A DNA stretch of 64,000 nt from Mesodorylaimus sp. YZB2_4 (lineage: Eukaryota > Nematoda > Enoplea > Dorylaimida > Dorylaimidae): assembly GCA_030248295.1 (NCBI GenBank), contig JASANH010000072.1, positions 186,001 through 250,000 on the forward strand, written 5' to 3'. Below are positions 34,301 through 45,300 of the stretch, one piece after another (the first letter of the stretch is position 1; every line of letters starts with the position of its first letter). The notes beneath the pieces were generated by a model that worked only from the letters and a program-made list of their open reading frames with translations, was not told the DNA's origin and ran no database searches. The position numbers and the translations under genes were made by a program.

Positions 34301-37300
34301 CCACTACATCTATCCCCACGACGTCTTCGCCAGTGGCCACAACTGTCAAATCAACATCGGCACTTACAGGCAGCAGCTCCACGATGACGTGGCCTCCTTC
34401 AACTACACTGATAACTGATCTACCTACTCTAGCTTCGACTGCAACTTCAATCATCGCAACCAGTGAGGCAACAACCCAAACGCCTGCTACAACTGAAACA
34501 GCCTCCACCAGCGAGAAGGGAAGCACTGCAGCAGTTACTAGCATTGCAAGGGTGGCAACGACTTCGCAGCCTGCAACCTCAAAGTCATCACCAGAAACGT
34601 CGACGGAGCGCTCCACTCCACCAAGTACAACAACGCTTGAGACAAGCACAGTGACCCTCAGTGCCACAAGCGTCGACACATCGAGATTGCCTGTCACGAC
34701 AACTACTCCCGATCTCCTCGCTACAGATGCCGCTACATCGAAACGAGGGGTTAAAAGAGTTCGTACCCCTTCGCCGCAGCCTCTGGGCACCACCGGCAGT
34801 AAATTCACTCATGTTTTTCCGACTGAACAGGCGGCGACTACCCTCTTTATCGAAAAAACGTCAGGTGTCACTGCTAGCTTGTCCACTTCCACTGAATCAA
34901 CGAGCCAACTTTCGACTTCAGGCGAATCTTCAACGCTGTCATCAGTTTTCGAGGTCGAAACCTTTGCATCCACTGGTGGTGTCACTGAATCCTTGCTGAA
35001 ATTAGAGTCTGCAGAGACTGATTCCTACATTACATCCGCATTTCCACTCTTAACTTCAACTCCAGCCCGCTCGACCTTTGAAGAGTTGGAAATCTCAACC
35101 AGTGTGGTCAGCACAGCGAAGTCCACACCTGCTGAGACCACCGCAAAAGAGACGATCGAAACAACACATACTGTCTCTTCAGAAAGGAGCAGCACCCTAC
35201 TTCCCTCCACATCAAGAAAATCTTTGACCCCCTTGGCATCGACTCCTGCTTCGACCTTTTCAACGTCTCTTCCTACGACAGAAGAAATCCAAGCTCTTCA
35301 GACATCAAGCAGCGCAGAGGGATCGTCCAAGGAATTTCCCTCACTGAACACTATAGTCAGCACGGTCATCCCCACTTCATCTACTATTTTCCTGAAAACA
35401 AGCAGCAGCATGGCGTCAAGCGCATTTCAAACCACCCCTGCCCAAGCCTCCTCTTCAAAACAAGCTACAATAGTAACAACGCCAACTTCAACACTGTTAC
35501 CCTCTGGCAGCATCTCCGCATCTACGCTCGCCCCTAGCACAAGCTCTGTAGGAACAACAATGCCCCAAACCACAAATGCGACTTCTGCCTCGACATCAGC
35601 AAGCACTGGCCAGATTACAGACCCATCATCTACTAATCTGATCGCAGAGGCAACAATATCATCTTTCACCGCAGAGCCCACAACGCCTACCAACAATCCT
35701 AACACAGCAACCCAAACAGAGTCTACAGTTTTAGAGCAGGAATCCTCAATCATGTATCGAAAAGTTTTAAAAAAACGAAAGACTACTAAATCTGCGGGCG
35801 TCAGCTCGACTGCTTCCCAACCTGTCACAACATTCGATGACAACGCTCCCTATTCAGTTGAGCGTCAGGAAACTACCCAAAAACACACCATGAGTTCACA
35901 GGCGAACATTGACAGCGCGGGTAAAACGTCAAGAAGGCTCCAGAAACTGCCTACGTTTGTTGATGAAATATTCGTCACTGAATTCAGCCCAGACACCACA
36001 ACTCGGCTCCAAGAAACATCCAAAAACACAAGTTCTAGTTTGGTTACTGGCGAAACTATCGCTGAAAGCCAGGATGAGGGCGAAGGCGAAGTCTTACTAG
36101 CGAATGACCTCACAAGAATTAGCCTGAATCAAACAACGACGAGCGTGCAAGAAAAAACTGTGGCTTCAAATCAAGATGAGACATTCAGCTTGCAATTAGC
36201 GACCACCTCGATACCACCCTTAAAAGCAACGAGCCTTGCTCGAGCTGCACTGACTACAGAGAATGCTGCAGCAACTATGGAAATAACGAGCCCGGGCATA
36301 TCTGTGACTACAGCACTTGGGGAACTCACATCATCTGATCTTCCAAGCCCTGAGTTGAGCACACAAAACAGCGACCTAAACAGGGATGATAGAAGGCGAT
36401 CGCAAACAAAGAGTCCCGACAGTACTTACGCTCCAAAAGTCACCATTCTCGCTCCAAGTACTGCAAGGGAAACCTCGTTTTCAATCGTCGAACCGGAGTT
36501 CCTAACTCCCCCCAAGTCCCATAAGTCAACCGGCAAACAATCTGAAGCAACCAAGTTAAAAAGCATAAGCTTATCGCCATTAACGTTGGCTGATACATTA
36601 GAGCGGTCGACCATATCCAGTCTCATGCCATCTACCTTGCAATCGTCAATCAGAACATCAGCATCAAACATCTCATTCGCTGTCAGCTCTCTCACATCAG
36701 TCAAACCTCCCGTCACATCACAGAGCTGGCCAGACGGTTCGTCCAGCAGCATTTCGACAGGCGAGACAAACGCGTCAACAATGAAGAGCTTACGTCCAGA
36801 CAGTCCATCAGTAACGCCGATAAAGACCGAAACAACGAGACCAGGTTTGTTTTCAGCAGCTTACTAGCTTCTCTGCATATTAGATCAGCCAGCTATCATC
36901 AGTCCGCTCAGGCAGCACTGATGTTCCGAGTAGAAAGAAAAAAGATGAAGAAGTTTTTAATGGCAGCATTTAGCATAGTCCATCAAATGCCAAATCTACA
37001 GCAAGTTTTTGGTGAGGACTAAAAAAAATTTTTATCGAAAAACGTTTCTCAGTAACTGGCCGCTAGACAAACATTATTGCAAATGAGTAATCTCGTCGCA
37101 AAACTCCAAAAATTAAATGCGCTTAGAATTTCTGCTGCCCTTAGATGTCTGCCTATCATTGGAATGGGGTCCATGGACGCAGTGCAGCGTAACCTGTGGA
37201 TCAGCCTTCAGAAGCAGAACTCGAAACCGGCTTCCCACTGAAAATGCAACGGTCGAAGACTGCCCCGCTGACTCGCAAGAGGAGCTTTGCAAAGTTCCGC

Positions 37301-38748
37301 CATGTGTAAGTAGCCTTCATCTGCTTGACGTGTCAAAGGGACAAAAATTTAGATACTTGTACTTTGCAGACTCCTTTGACTGAAATCGAGCAAGTGGCCA
37401 CTGACGTGATGATGAATGTGGGCTGCACCTGGATCCTCGTCGGCCTGGGCTGCTCCATTCTCGCATTTCTTGTATTCAGGCGAGTTTTTATCACATAATT
37501 GAAGTGATATTATTGTTATGGCAGTAGCGTTAATTGAACTTTCCAGTGAGATATGAAGGGTGAACAGGTTATTTAGATTTGAACAGGTGCTGAAACCTTA
37601 ACGTTTCCTTTTTCCTTGATAATTACAGTTTGAATGAGTAAAAATTCTTGAGCTAACTCCACTAAATTTTTCAACTGCTGACCTTCTTCAGATCCACCTA
37701 CTACCTGCAAGTTGTGCACGCAAACGAAGACGTCAGTTTGATGGCTGCCCACTTGCTCGTCCTTTTTTTCGCAATGAGAGACGACTCTAAGTTCAGCCAA
37801 GTATGTCCATATTGACCTCTGATGCTAATCTGTTTTCTAGATTTGCGCCGCTTTTCTATTTAGACTGTATGCAAACTTGCTTCGCTGGGTCTGCAATATT
37901 TTTTCACCGTGTGTTACACGTTCAAGGCCCTGGAGGCGCTGCACATTTTCACCGTATTGACAAATGTGGTCATCGGAAACGGCGTCCTCATCAACTTAAA
38001 GATGGCTATGGCATTGGGATGGGGTAAGGCGGGTCGGCTCTTAAGGCCGTCATCGAGACTAATTGCCACTCGTTGCAGGTCTGCCAGCCATCCTGACGGC
38101 CATCACGGGGGCTACTTTGTTCGACAACCTGATGTCTGATTATTCGTAAGCAGTCAGCGTATTCTAATTTGAGCTAGAGCGAGCTGGTCATTCTTAGGTG
38201 TTGGATCAATATTGGAAACACGCCGGCCCTGATGTTGTCAGCATTCCCCATCTGCACCGTTGCTTGGATCACTGTGATCGTTCTGGAAGGGACTGGAAAT
38301 TGGAACGAGTGGAATAAGTCAGACGTAATCAACTCCTGCAAGTAAGGCTTTGTGGCCGCGAGTTTTCCACCCACTTGCAATCAAGCCAACAATCTTTGAA
38401 GGGTGGCCCGGGCTGGATTGGCTCTAGTTTTCTCGGCGCAGTTCATCTCGTGGTTTTTGACCATCCTGGCCATTTATTACCAGCACATTGCGTATTTCAC
38501 AATCGTCTTCGGCATCAACGCAGCTTTAGGAGCATTCATTTTTATGTATCACTTGCTTTCCAATCAAAAGGTAAGCATGAGAATTTTCCTTTCTCTGGTA
38601 CTGAGGGCTCGTTGTAACAAGTTTTTATGAAGTACGAGTATTCTCAAGCTTGACCAATCAAAGAGCCTCAGTGAGAAATGATTCCATGTTTCAGGTCAGA
38701 GCCTTGGTTATAAAAACATTCCGCCACTTTTTTCCAAAAAAGGGATGA
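28397..38748 (+). CDS. Receptor gene A: 3 CTLDs, mucin, TSP1, seven-helix domain
   Basis: Exons: 28397-28571, 28636-29148, 29205-29330, 30988-31467, 31526-32170, 32872-33348, 33404-36844, 37145-37305, 37370-37479, 37692-37800, 37864-38023, 38079-38145, 38198-38341, 38402-38570, 38695-38748; 2276 aa. Order: signal peptide; CTLD1 (about 59-229; CYGVF, WLGAGS, DYCWM, FMLCEF); Cys-rich linker; CTLD2 (272-431); Ser/Thr linker; CTLD3 (647-805); 1147-residue Ser/Thr mucin; TSP1 (1953-2006; EWGPWTQCSVTCGS, SRTRNR); then seven helices with class B/adhesion features: TVCK before helix 3, GWGLPAIL in helix 4, SCWI in loop 2. The tail is FRHFFPKKG. CTLDs lack EPN/QPD and WND, so calcium-type sugar binding is not expected. 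No GAIN/GPS fits in the ~15 residues between TSP1 and helix 1. Intron 9 uses a GC donor (37480). I know no named protein with this order; a surface receptor is inferred. Confidence 0.88.
29331..30987. other. Gene A intron 3 (1657 bases)
   Basis: This separates the Cys-rich linker from the CTLD2 exon. It contains the family A SINE at 30654-30899 close to its 3' end. Around 29430-29545 is a GC-rich stretch with CCGACCCGGCCGAG and TTCCCGCCAAAA words. The rest shows nothing I can name. Confidence 0.6.
30654..30899 (+). repeat. tRNA-Glu(CTC)-like SINE, family A, copy 3
   Basis: The best head of the family is 30654-30727. The acceptor CCGGCCT pairs with GGGCCGG (one G-T). The anticodon stem CTGC/GCAG encloses loop CTCTCAC (anticodon CTC), and the T arm GCGAG/CTCGC encloses TGTTCGA. 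The D region has two extra bases between acceptor and D arm and no clear CCA signal, so it is either a tRNA pseudogene or a young SINE head. Two tail-like CCCTCGAGTGCGC units follow (near 30760 and 30885). Confidence 0.7.
32171..32871. other. Gene A intron 5, no recognisable content
   Basis: 701 bases between the Ser/Thr linker exon and the CTLD3 exon. Short words such as CTTGTGA/ACTTGTAA recur near 32750-32800. No exon, SINE or transposon end is seen. Confidence 0.5.
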
Positions 38749-39164
38749 GCTTGAAACGACATGCATCTGCAACAACGAAGTTGACGAAACGTTTTATGAT
38801 CGCTGTGATATTTCCCTTTACGGCAAAGTCGAATTTTTTCACGCCTGATAATACACTTATCAATGTGAGTGCACAGTAGCCTTGCGTTGCGCGCTGCGTG
38901 ACCATGTGTTAGAGGATGAGGAGGCCGAGGAAATGATGCATCAGTATACACATACTGTAAAATATCATGACTAATTATTTTATGTTATAGCTTCGCACCA
39001 CAAAATATATACAGTATGTGTGGGATGCCATGTTTTGATTTGGTGAGCCTGTACCAGACATTGAGCTGTACATAGAGAGGGCCGACTAGGAGCAGCGCCA
39101 TCGTTGCGAGTAGGAGCGATATTAGCGTTGTTGCGATGGAAGAGTTATGAGACAGATATTGAAA

Positions 39165-39310
39165 AGCTAACGAATGGCCAGTCAAGGCAAGTAGATACAC
39201 TACCTTCTCCACAGGCCAAACACGCCTTCTACAACATTGTAACCAGCATCCCTGGCGGTCGGCAGTAATCGATACGCTCCCCTGGCCGAGACGTCAATCT
39301 TTGCCCAGAT
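39165..39310 (-). repeat. Recurrent ~65-base module, copy 4, with shared flank
   Basis: Read on the minus strand, GACGTCTCGGCCAGGGGAG and ATCGATTACTGCC belong to the module. The adjoining TAGTGTATCTACTTGCCTTG matches, in the other orientation, the sequence after copy 7 (50010-50105). The pair therefore seems to travel as a larger unit. Confidence 0.6.
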
Positions 39311-41494
39311 ACTGCGGTCTCGACTATCTCCTGCCGCCTGGGTGCACTGGTCACAACATGCAACATTGAGCAGGCAAATTGCGGCGACAACTGTTTGAAA
39401 CTGACTCAAACTTCATTTCGGACTTTTATCATGACTGCTCGCGGGAGTTGGCTCCATCGTTATGATCAAGACGTGAAGAAATTATGTGTTGTACTTTTGT
39501 AGCTGCTTTGCCGGTCGGTCCAATGAGGGCGGATGCTATGATGCAGCTGATCAAAAGATATGTGCTTTTAACGAGGCATCGCTTGTAATTCTAACGCTAA
39601 CGCTACTAGCATGTAATTTGCATTTTTTTATATCGAATGAAGTTCGAAGTTTACATCGACCAGAAAAAGCTGACAGCCAAAAGTGCCTACTGCATCTAAT
39701 TCATTCAAAATTCGCGCCTAGGTCGTCTTTCACGCACATTAGGCGAATAGGCTGGACTCCCAGGTCACGGCTGCATTCGCTTATGCCCTGGGCGAACAGA
39801 CTGGACGGGCCTGGACAAATTTTTGTCCTGATTTACAGTACGCACTTATATTACATCGAGCAATCGAATGACCAGGCTATTAATATCTTCTTTTAGTGAA
39901 CCTTCAGTCATGATAGATGATTCAGAACGCTTCAGACTAAGCTCACCTTTACATAGTGCCAGGCTTTGTTTATGATACGTTTTGCTTTTTACCTACGCTT
40001 TGCCTAGATTTAAGCCGCTATAATTGTTAGAAATATTTCTGGGCAAGGGCGCGTGTCAGAGCCACTCCGCGATCTTATCCAGCCTGGAGGGGTAGGGTGA
40101 GTCGACAACTGCTGCGCGACGCGCGACGCTGGGAACTCTGCGTCCCCGACGGGCGGACTGAACCCTGCCAGCTTCCAGCTGTCAATAACACCGTGTGCTA
40201 CCACCATTCCATCGGACAACCAGTCCGACATTTATTTTAAAGAAGCATTGTCCTGGTTTTCGACTGATCGATTTAAAAGGCCACCAGACGGGTAGGCATT
40301 TGGGCCTTTGTCCAAGTAATTTCCAGTGAAGAGAAGTGGAAAGAAAGAAGCCTTAGAGGCTTTATAATATCATGATTCAAAATAATTTTCTATTCTGGCG
40401 TTGTACCTTGTTTCAACTAGCACTTTTCAAAATACTACATCATCAAATAGAAAAGGAGAGGTTATCACTAGCCTAAATGAAATATATTTCTTAGACACCC
40501 GCGCAAACAAGCGCCCAATCTTCAATGAGATTCAGTTGGAGACCGGGGAAAAGGAGGCGATCTTGTTTAGGACTCAAGCGACAAAAACACGGGCACTGAA
40601 TTTCTTGTCATTCCGCACTCGTACCAGCAATATTTGTAGTATGCTGTTGGCAAGAGTTCGTGTGCTCGAACGCGGCCAGTCCTCTGCTCGGCCAAGCTCT
40701 AAAGATGCCCTTGTGATGTGGTCTGCGCTTGCCGACGTGCGATACGTCACATGTCAATGCCGAGGATCTGTATTACAAGTGGACACGCTGGACCAATATC
40801 CCTGAGGGTCGGGTTCGAATCCCAGTGAAGTGAATATTTTTATGTTTCTCAAATCGATCGAAAAGAATGAAGGATAAGCACGCAAATTAGAAAGTACCTC
40901 CGCGAAACTGTACATCTTGCTTGTAAATTGAAGATAAATCCGTAGTATATGAAATTGACGCCCCAGATCTACTTCCTCCCACCCCCAGCCGACCTTGCCC
41001 ATATTTGCAAGCAATCTCATGCTTCTATTAAGCGTCTGTCTGAACATGGAAAGGCAGAGACGTGGCGCAGCGCAAGACCAGGTGAAGGAAAAAAACGGTA
41101 TTCCATCTGTGAATAATAATGAGACTAAGTGATCGCACATAAGTTCACTGCTTCCTTTTCTTTTTCCGTCCGAATTCAAGTCTGACCCGGATCATTTTTC
41201 TGCATTTTATGCTCAGTTATGGTTTTTCTAGCTGATGCAGGCTCGGTAGACAAAAGAATTCGATGCAGCAAGTATGCTAGATTTTCTATTCATTCTATGA
41301 ACACGATTAAATCTGGAACTCAGGGTACTTATTGCTTGAAGTCCGCGTCGATTTGGGTATTGTGTCAGGGTAATTGCAGGGAAAACAAGCATGTAATGCA
41401 GGCAAAGAAAACAACAGATACATCAAGTAATTGTGGCTGCAAAAAAACATTGATTGTATCAAATTAACCCACCGATCGTTAGTTGCCCATCCGT

Positions 41495-41580
41495 ACAGCT
41501 AAAACATCAACCCGAGGGGGCCGTCTCCCAGCCAGGAAGGAGTATCCATTACTCTCTCTTGCTCGCCGTGGCTTACTAGG
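41495..41580 (+). repeat. Recurrent ~65-base module, copy 5
   Basis: GCTAAAACATCAACCCGAGG, GTCTCCCAGCCAGGAAGGAG and ATTACTCTCTC. The second hairpin arm is lost. Confidence 0.7.
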
Positions 41581-41819
41581 CGGTTGGTTACACGCCACAT
41601 CCTAAAAACCTGCAAATGAGAAGGCGCGCCGATAAATCCAAGGAGAAGTGCGCGCTGTCAACGCGCTGGACTGGTTCGGTTATCAGGAATTTTTTCCATC
41701 CTCATGAAACGTATAATCAACATTTTTTCTTGACTCTTCCGTTTATTGTCTAGATTGTATTTGTTAAAACCAATCAGCGTTTCAGCTTAGAATTCATGGT
41801 GTTCTGATCACAAGTATGG

Positions 41820-41826
41820 TATAAAA
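41820..41826 (+). promoter_or_regulatory. Candidate TATA box for receptor gene B
   Basis: TATAAAA upstream of gene B on its strand. No equivalent is obvious before gene A, and the distance to the ATG (483 bases) implies a long leader, so support is weak. Confidence 0.25.
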
Positions 41827-42308
41827 CCTTTTTCCCTAGTGTGCGAACCCCTACTAGAAGCTTCAAGAAGATGATGAGATGTTTTCAAGCGAAGATTTCT
41901 ATTCAAATGTTCCTCAAAGTTAGGTGGACGCTGTCTTCACTCCCATTGTGTAGTATTGACGTAGTCAGATCACGCTATCAAAAATTTAAAACATTCAGCC
42001 CACGATTATCGACTCGTCGCCTTCAACGGATATGGTGGCTACTGTGGCCCTCCAGCTGCTTTTGTCTGGCGCGTAGGACAAATAATCGCTCGCCCCTTAC
42101 TGAAAACGAAAGCATTTCCAAGTCATGTCGCGACAAAGGTTGCCAAGGGGCACCTCCCTGGCGCTACAGTACACTCAATGGCTTATATTCATACTTTATT
42201 CGCCCTAACACCATGAGGATCATTGTAATCGAGAAGCAGCCAGACTAACGGTTGATCGAGACTAACCAGAGACTTATAATCCATACGAATCTAAAAGCTG
42301 AACAGACG

Positions 42309-45300
42309 ATGCGTTTTCATCTCGCAATACCATCCACTGTTCCGGTCATTCTCATGACAATTCAATCTATCCAAGGCGCATGCTTATTACCACTGCTTTG
42401 TCCACCGCCCTCCTCTAATCTTACTGCGAAGAGTGCCTGCGCAGGAAGTGGTGCGGGCAAGGACGAAGACAGGCTGTGTATGTATCTTTTCTATTTTACT
42501 ATGCAAAACCAAGCTAACAAAGTCTTGTAGGTAACACGGGATCATGTGCGAAGTACAACAACAATAACATGGTCACGTACCTTTATAACAACAAATGCTA
42601 CGGATTGTTCAATCAAAAGGATACCTGGGCCAACAGCTACACGAAATGTGACAACCTTACCAAGGCATTCATGCCATACATGAATTACGGCCGAGCAGCT
42701 GTTTTCGTCAACTTCAACGACTACATGAAAGTTATTAGCAAAATAAAGATACTAGCTGATGACCAGCCAGTGTCTAACGGCCACAAAGCAGATATCAAAA
42801 TCGATGAGCCCGTCTGGTTGGGCGCCGGGTCTGTCTCAGGCGGGGACACAATATCCGACTACTGCTGGATGAACACGGCATGCAGCATGGGCTCCCAGGT
42901 GTCAGATCAGCAGACAAGTATGCAAGTGCAGACACTGGCGACAAACTCCACACCATCCTGCCTCGCAGTTTCCGACATAGAAAAGCCCGAGGTGTTTGAG
43001 GGCAAGGATTGCAGCGAAAAATATTTCATGCTCTGCGAATTCGGTAACAGAAAGTATTTAATTCTGGAAGTTTTTACGGCAGTGTTATCATTTTAGGTTG
43101 CGATCTGTATTCTCCGCCTCCAACATGCTCAGCTCCTTCGCAGGTCACCACGCCTACGCCATCAAGTGGACAAAATGGTTCTACGGCTCAGACGAAGTGT
43201 CCAGGAACCGAAGTCTGTGCATTCGATCCATGTAAGAGCAGTTGGGTAAGGTTTGCTGTGAGCCCTTTCCTCTGGTCTCGCGCACTGCGATCACTTATCA
43301 GGCACAAATTTCCAACGTACCGCTTGCTCTTCGCTGTAACCAAGTCTAGCAGGCGCGGGAGGGAGGCTGCTGACCGAAGTCGCTGGGACAAAAACTTCGA
43401 CTGGAGCAGGCAAGTCTTGAAAAAAACCTATGGCTGACTGTGCGGGTACCAGCACACACAGCGGGGTCCATCTGCGTTTCTCCACTAGGAGCACCTCCAC
43501 GCGAGGGCATCCTAAACTGGGCACTGATTACTTCGGCCGATGGCGGGTGGGCCCGGGCACCGCCGAGACTGTCTCCTCGTTTTGGCTTCCGTCTCTCCAC
43601 TCGGAGCACCTAAACGGTACCGGGTGAGTCACCCACGGCCTAGCATGCAAGGTCAGCGAGGGTATGTGGTTCGCAAACCAACCTCCATCACCGGGGATCG
43701 AACCCGGGACGAGTCCAGCCACTCGCTCGCAAGCAAAACGGAGAGATAAATGCTGAAACGCTGCACCAAGTCGGTTCTTCTATTCCCTGTTAACCCTCTA
43801 TCTGCATTTGCAACTTCCCCTCCTATTTCACTGATACAGTATTTTGCTGGCAGTCTGCGATTTCCATCTTAAAGAGTACAGTTCGAGTATGTGCTTAGGT
43901 AACGCCGCCGCGGCATGTGCTGGAGATCAAAATACAATCACCTACATGTACAACGACATCTGCTATGCGATCCGTTTGGATGAGATAGATAAGTGGGCGG
44001 AGACAGCCAAAAGTTGCCCGATCCTCGCGAATGGATATTCCAGGCCTGCCGTTTTTAAAAATTCCACAGACTATCTCGATGTCATTACAAATCTAAGACA
44101 AAAGATGAATGGAACCGCACTTGCCAGCAGTCCAGTCTGGTTGGGAGCGCAAACAACGAGTAGTTCTGGCGATCAGCTATCTGATTACTGCTGGATGACT
44201 GATACGGTAACAACTGGATCTCAAGTTACTTCGGGGTCGATTTCCGTCAGCACAACGCTTTTAAAAAATGACGCCAAGACCCCTTTTTTTCTCGCCGCTG
44301 ATCTCTCGCAGCCATTCAACTTTTACTCTGTCGCAGATGACGATGTAAATAAATTTCCTATGATCTGCGAATCAGGTATGTGCAGCTCTCATTGAGACAG
44401 AATCTTTATCCTAAAGGAGTGTCATTTCTTGACTTTCAGGCTGCGGTGCAAAATCGATAAATTGTCCAATCAATCTACTTGCGGGTGCATGTGATGGGAC
44501 AACATGTCCGTTTGGAATTTCTGATACCACGACAAGCCGTAGCACATCTACAAGCAGCACAACAACAACGAGCACACTGCCGACCAGCACGACGACCCGA
44601 AGCATATCCACAGGGAAAACAGCAACAACGAGCCCACTGCCTCAAAGCACATCTAAAAGCAGCGCAACCGCGTCGCACGCGCTGCCGACCAGTACCTTCA
44701 GTGCGAGCCTGACCGATGCCACAAGTCTTAAGGGTTCAACCGCAACATTGAGCACTGCAACGACCACAAGAGCTACAGATAGAATTTCAACGAGTCACTT
44801 CACTAAAGTGACAACTACGGCATCATCAACGCCCACCTCCACGACCACCCCTCCGTCATGTAAGTGAACCGCCTATAGGAAGTTTCCCATCTGATATCAC
44901 TTCATTCACAGGTGACGCCGCAGCGGCTTGTAAGGCTGGCTCGTTCGCCGCAATTCACTACAATAATGTCTGTTATGTCTTGGCGAATCTTGGTTTCTCT
45001 TGGAATGCGAGCTACAGCGCCTGCGTCAGCAGAGAGGCCAGAACATTTTTCTACCCGCCCATGGATTATGGTCGGATGGCCGTCTTCTACAACTACACTA
45101 TGTACAATGACATCATGCAGCAGCTGTACGTCAGGGCAAATAGATCTGGCCCAGTATGGCTAGCTGCAAGTACCTCTAATTGGAGCAATGGAACTGACCT
45201 CTCCGAATTCTGCTGGATGACTAGCCGATCGAAATATGGTTCGCAGGTCAACGATGGATCTTCCTCTCTAAGGCTTTCGCTATCAGAGCCTGCGCCCTAT

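Larger units (their letters stand above)
38749..42308. other. Intergenic region between receptor genes A and B
   Basis: About 3.5 kb without a supported gene. It holds two copies of the recurrent ~65-base module (39235-39310 minus, 41495-41580 plus). A segment at 39165-39235 is shared with 50010-50105. A TATAAAA at 41820-41826 lies 483 bases before the gene B ATG. A frame at 41841-42248 has no motif and is not called. Confidence 0.5.

Noticed and set aside
34230-34808. Long minus-strand frames opposite the mucin exons of genes A and B (also 45426-46145, 46713-47408)
   Set aside because: Ser/Thr codon-rich mucin sequence leaves the opposite strand free of stops and yields Val-rich nonsense; no motifs or splice support.
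41841-42248. 135-codon frame upstream of gene B as a separate gene
   Set aside because: No recognisable domain, no splice context, and it lies between a possible TATA box and the gene B ATG, so leader sequence is more likely.
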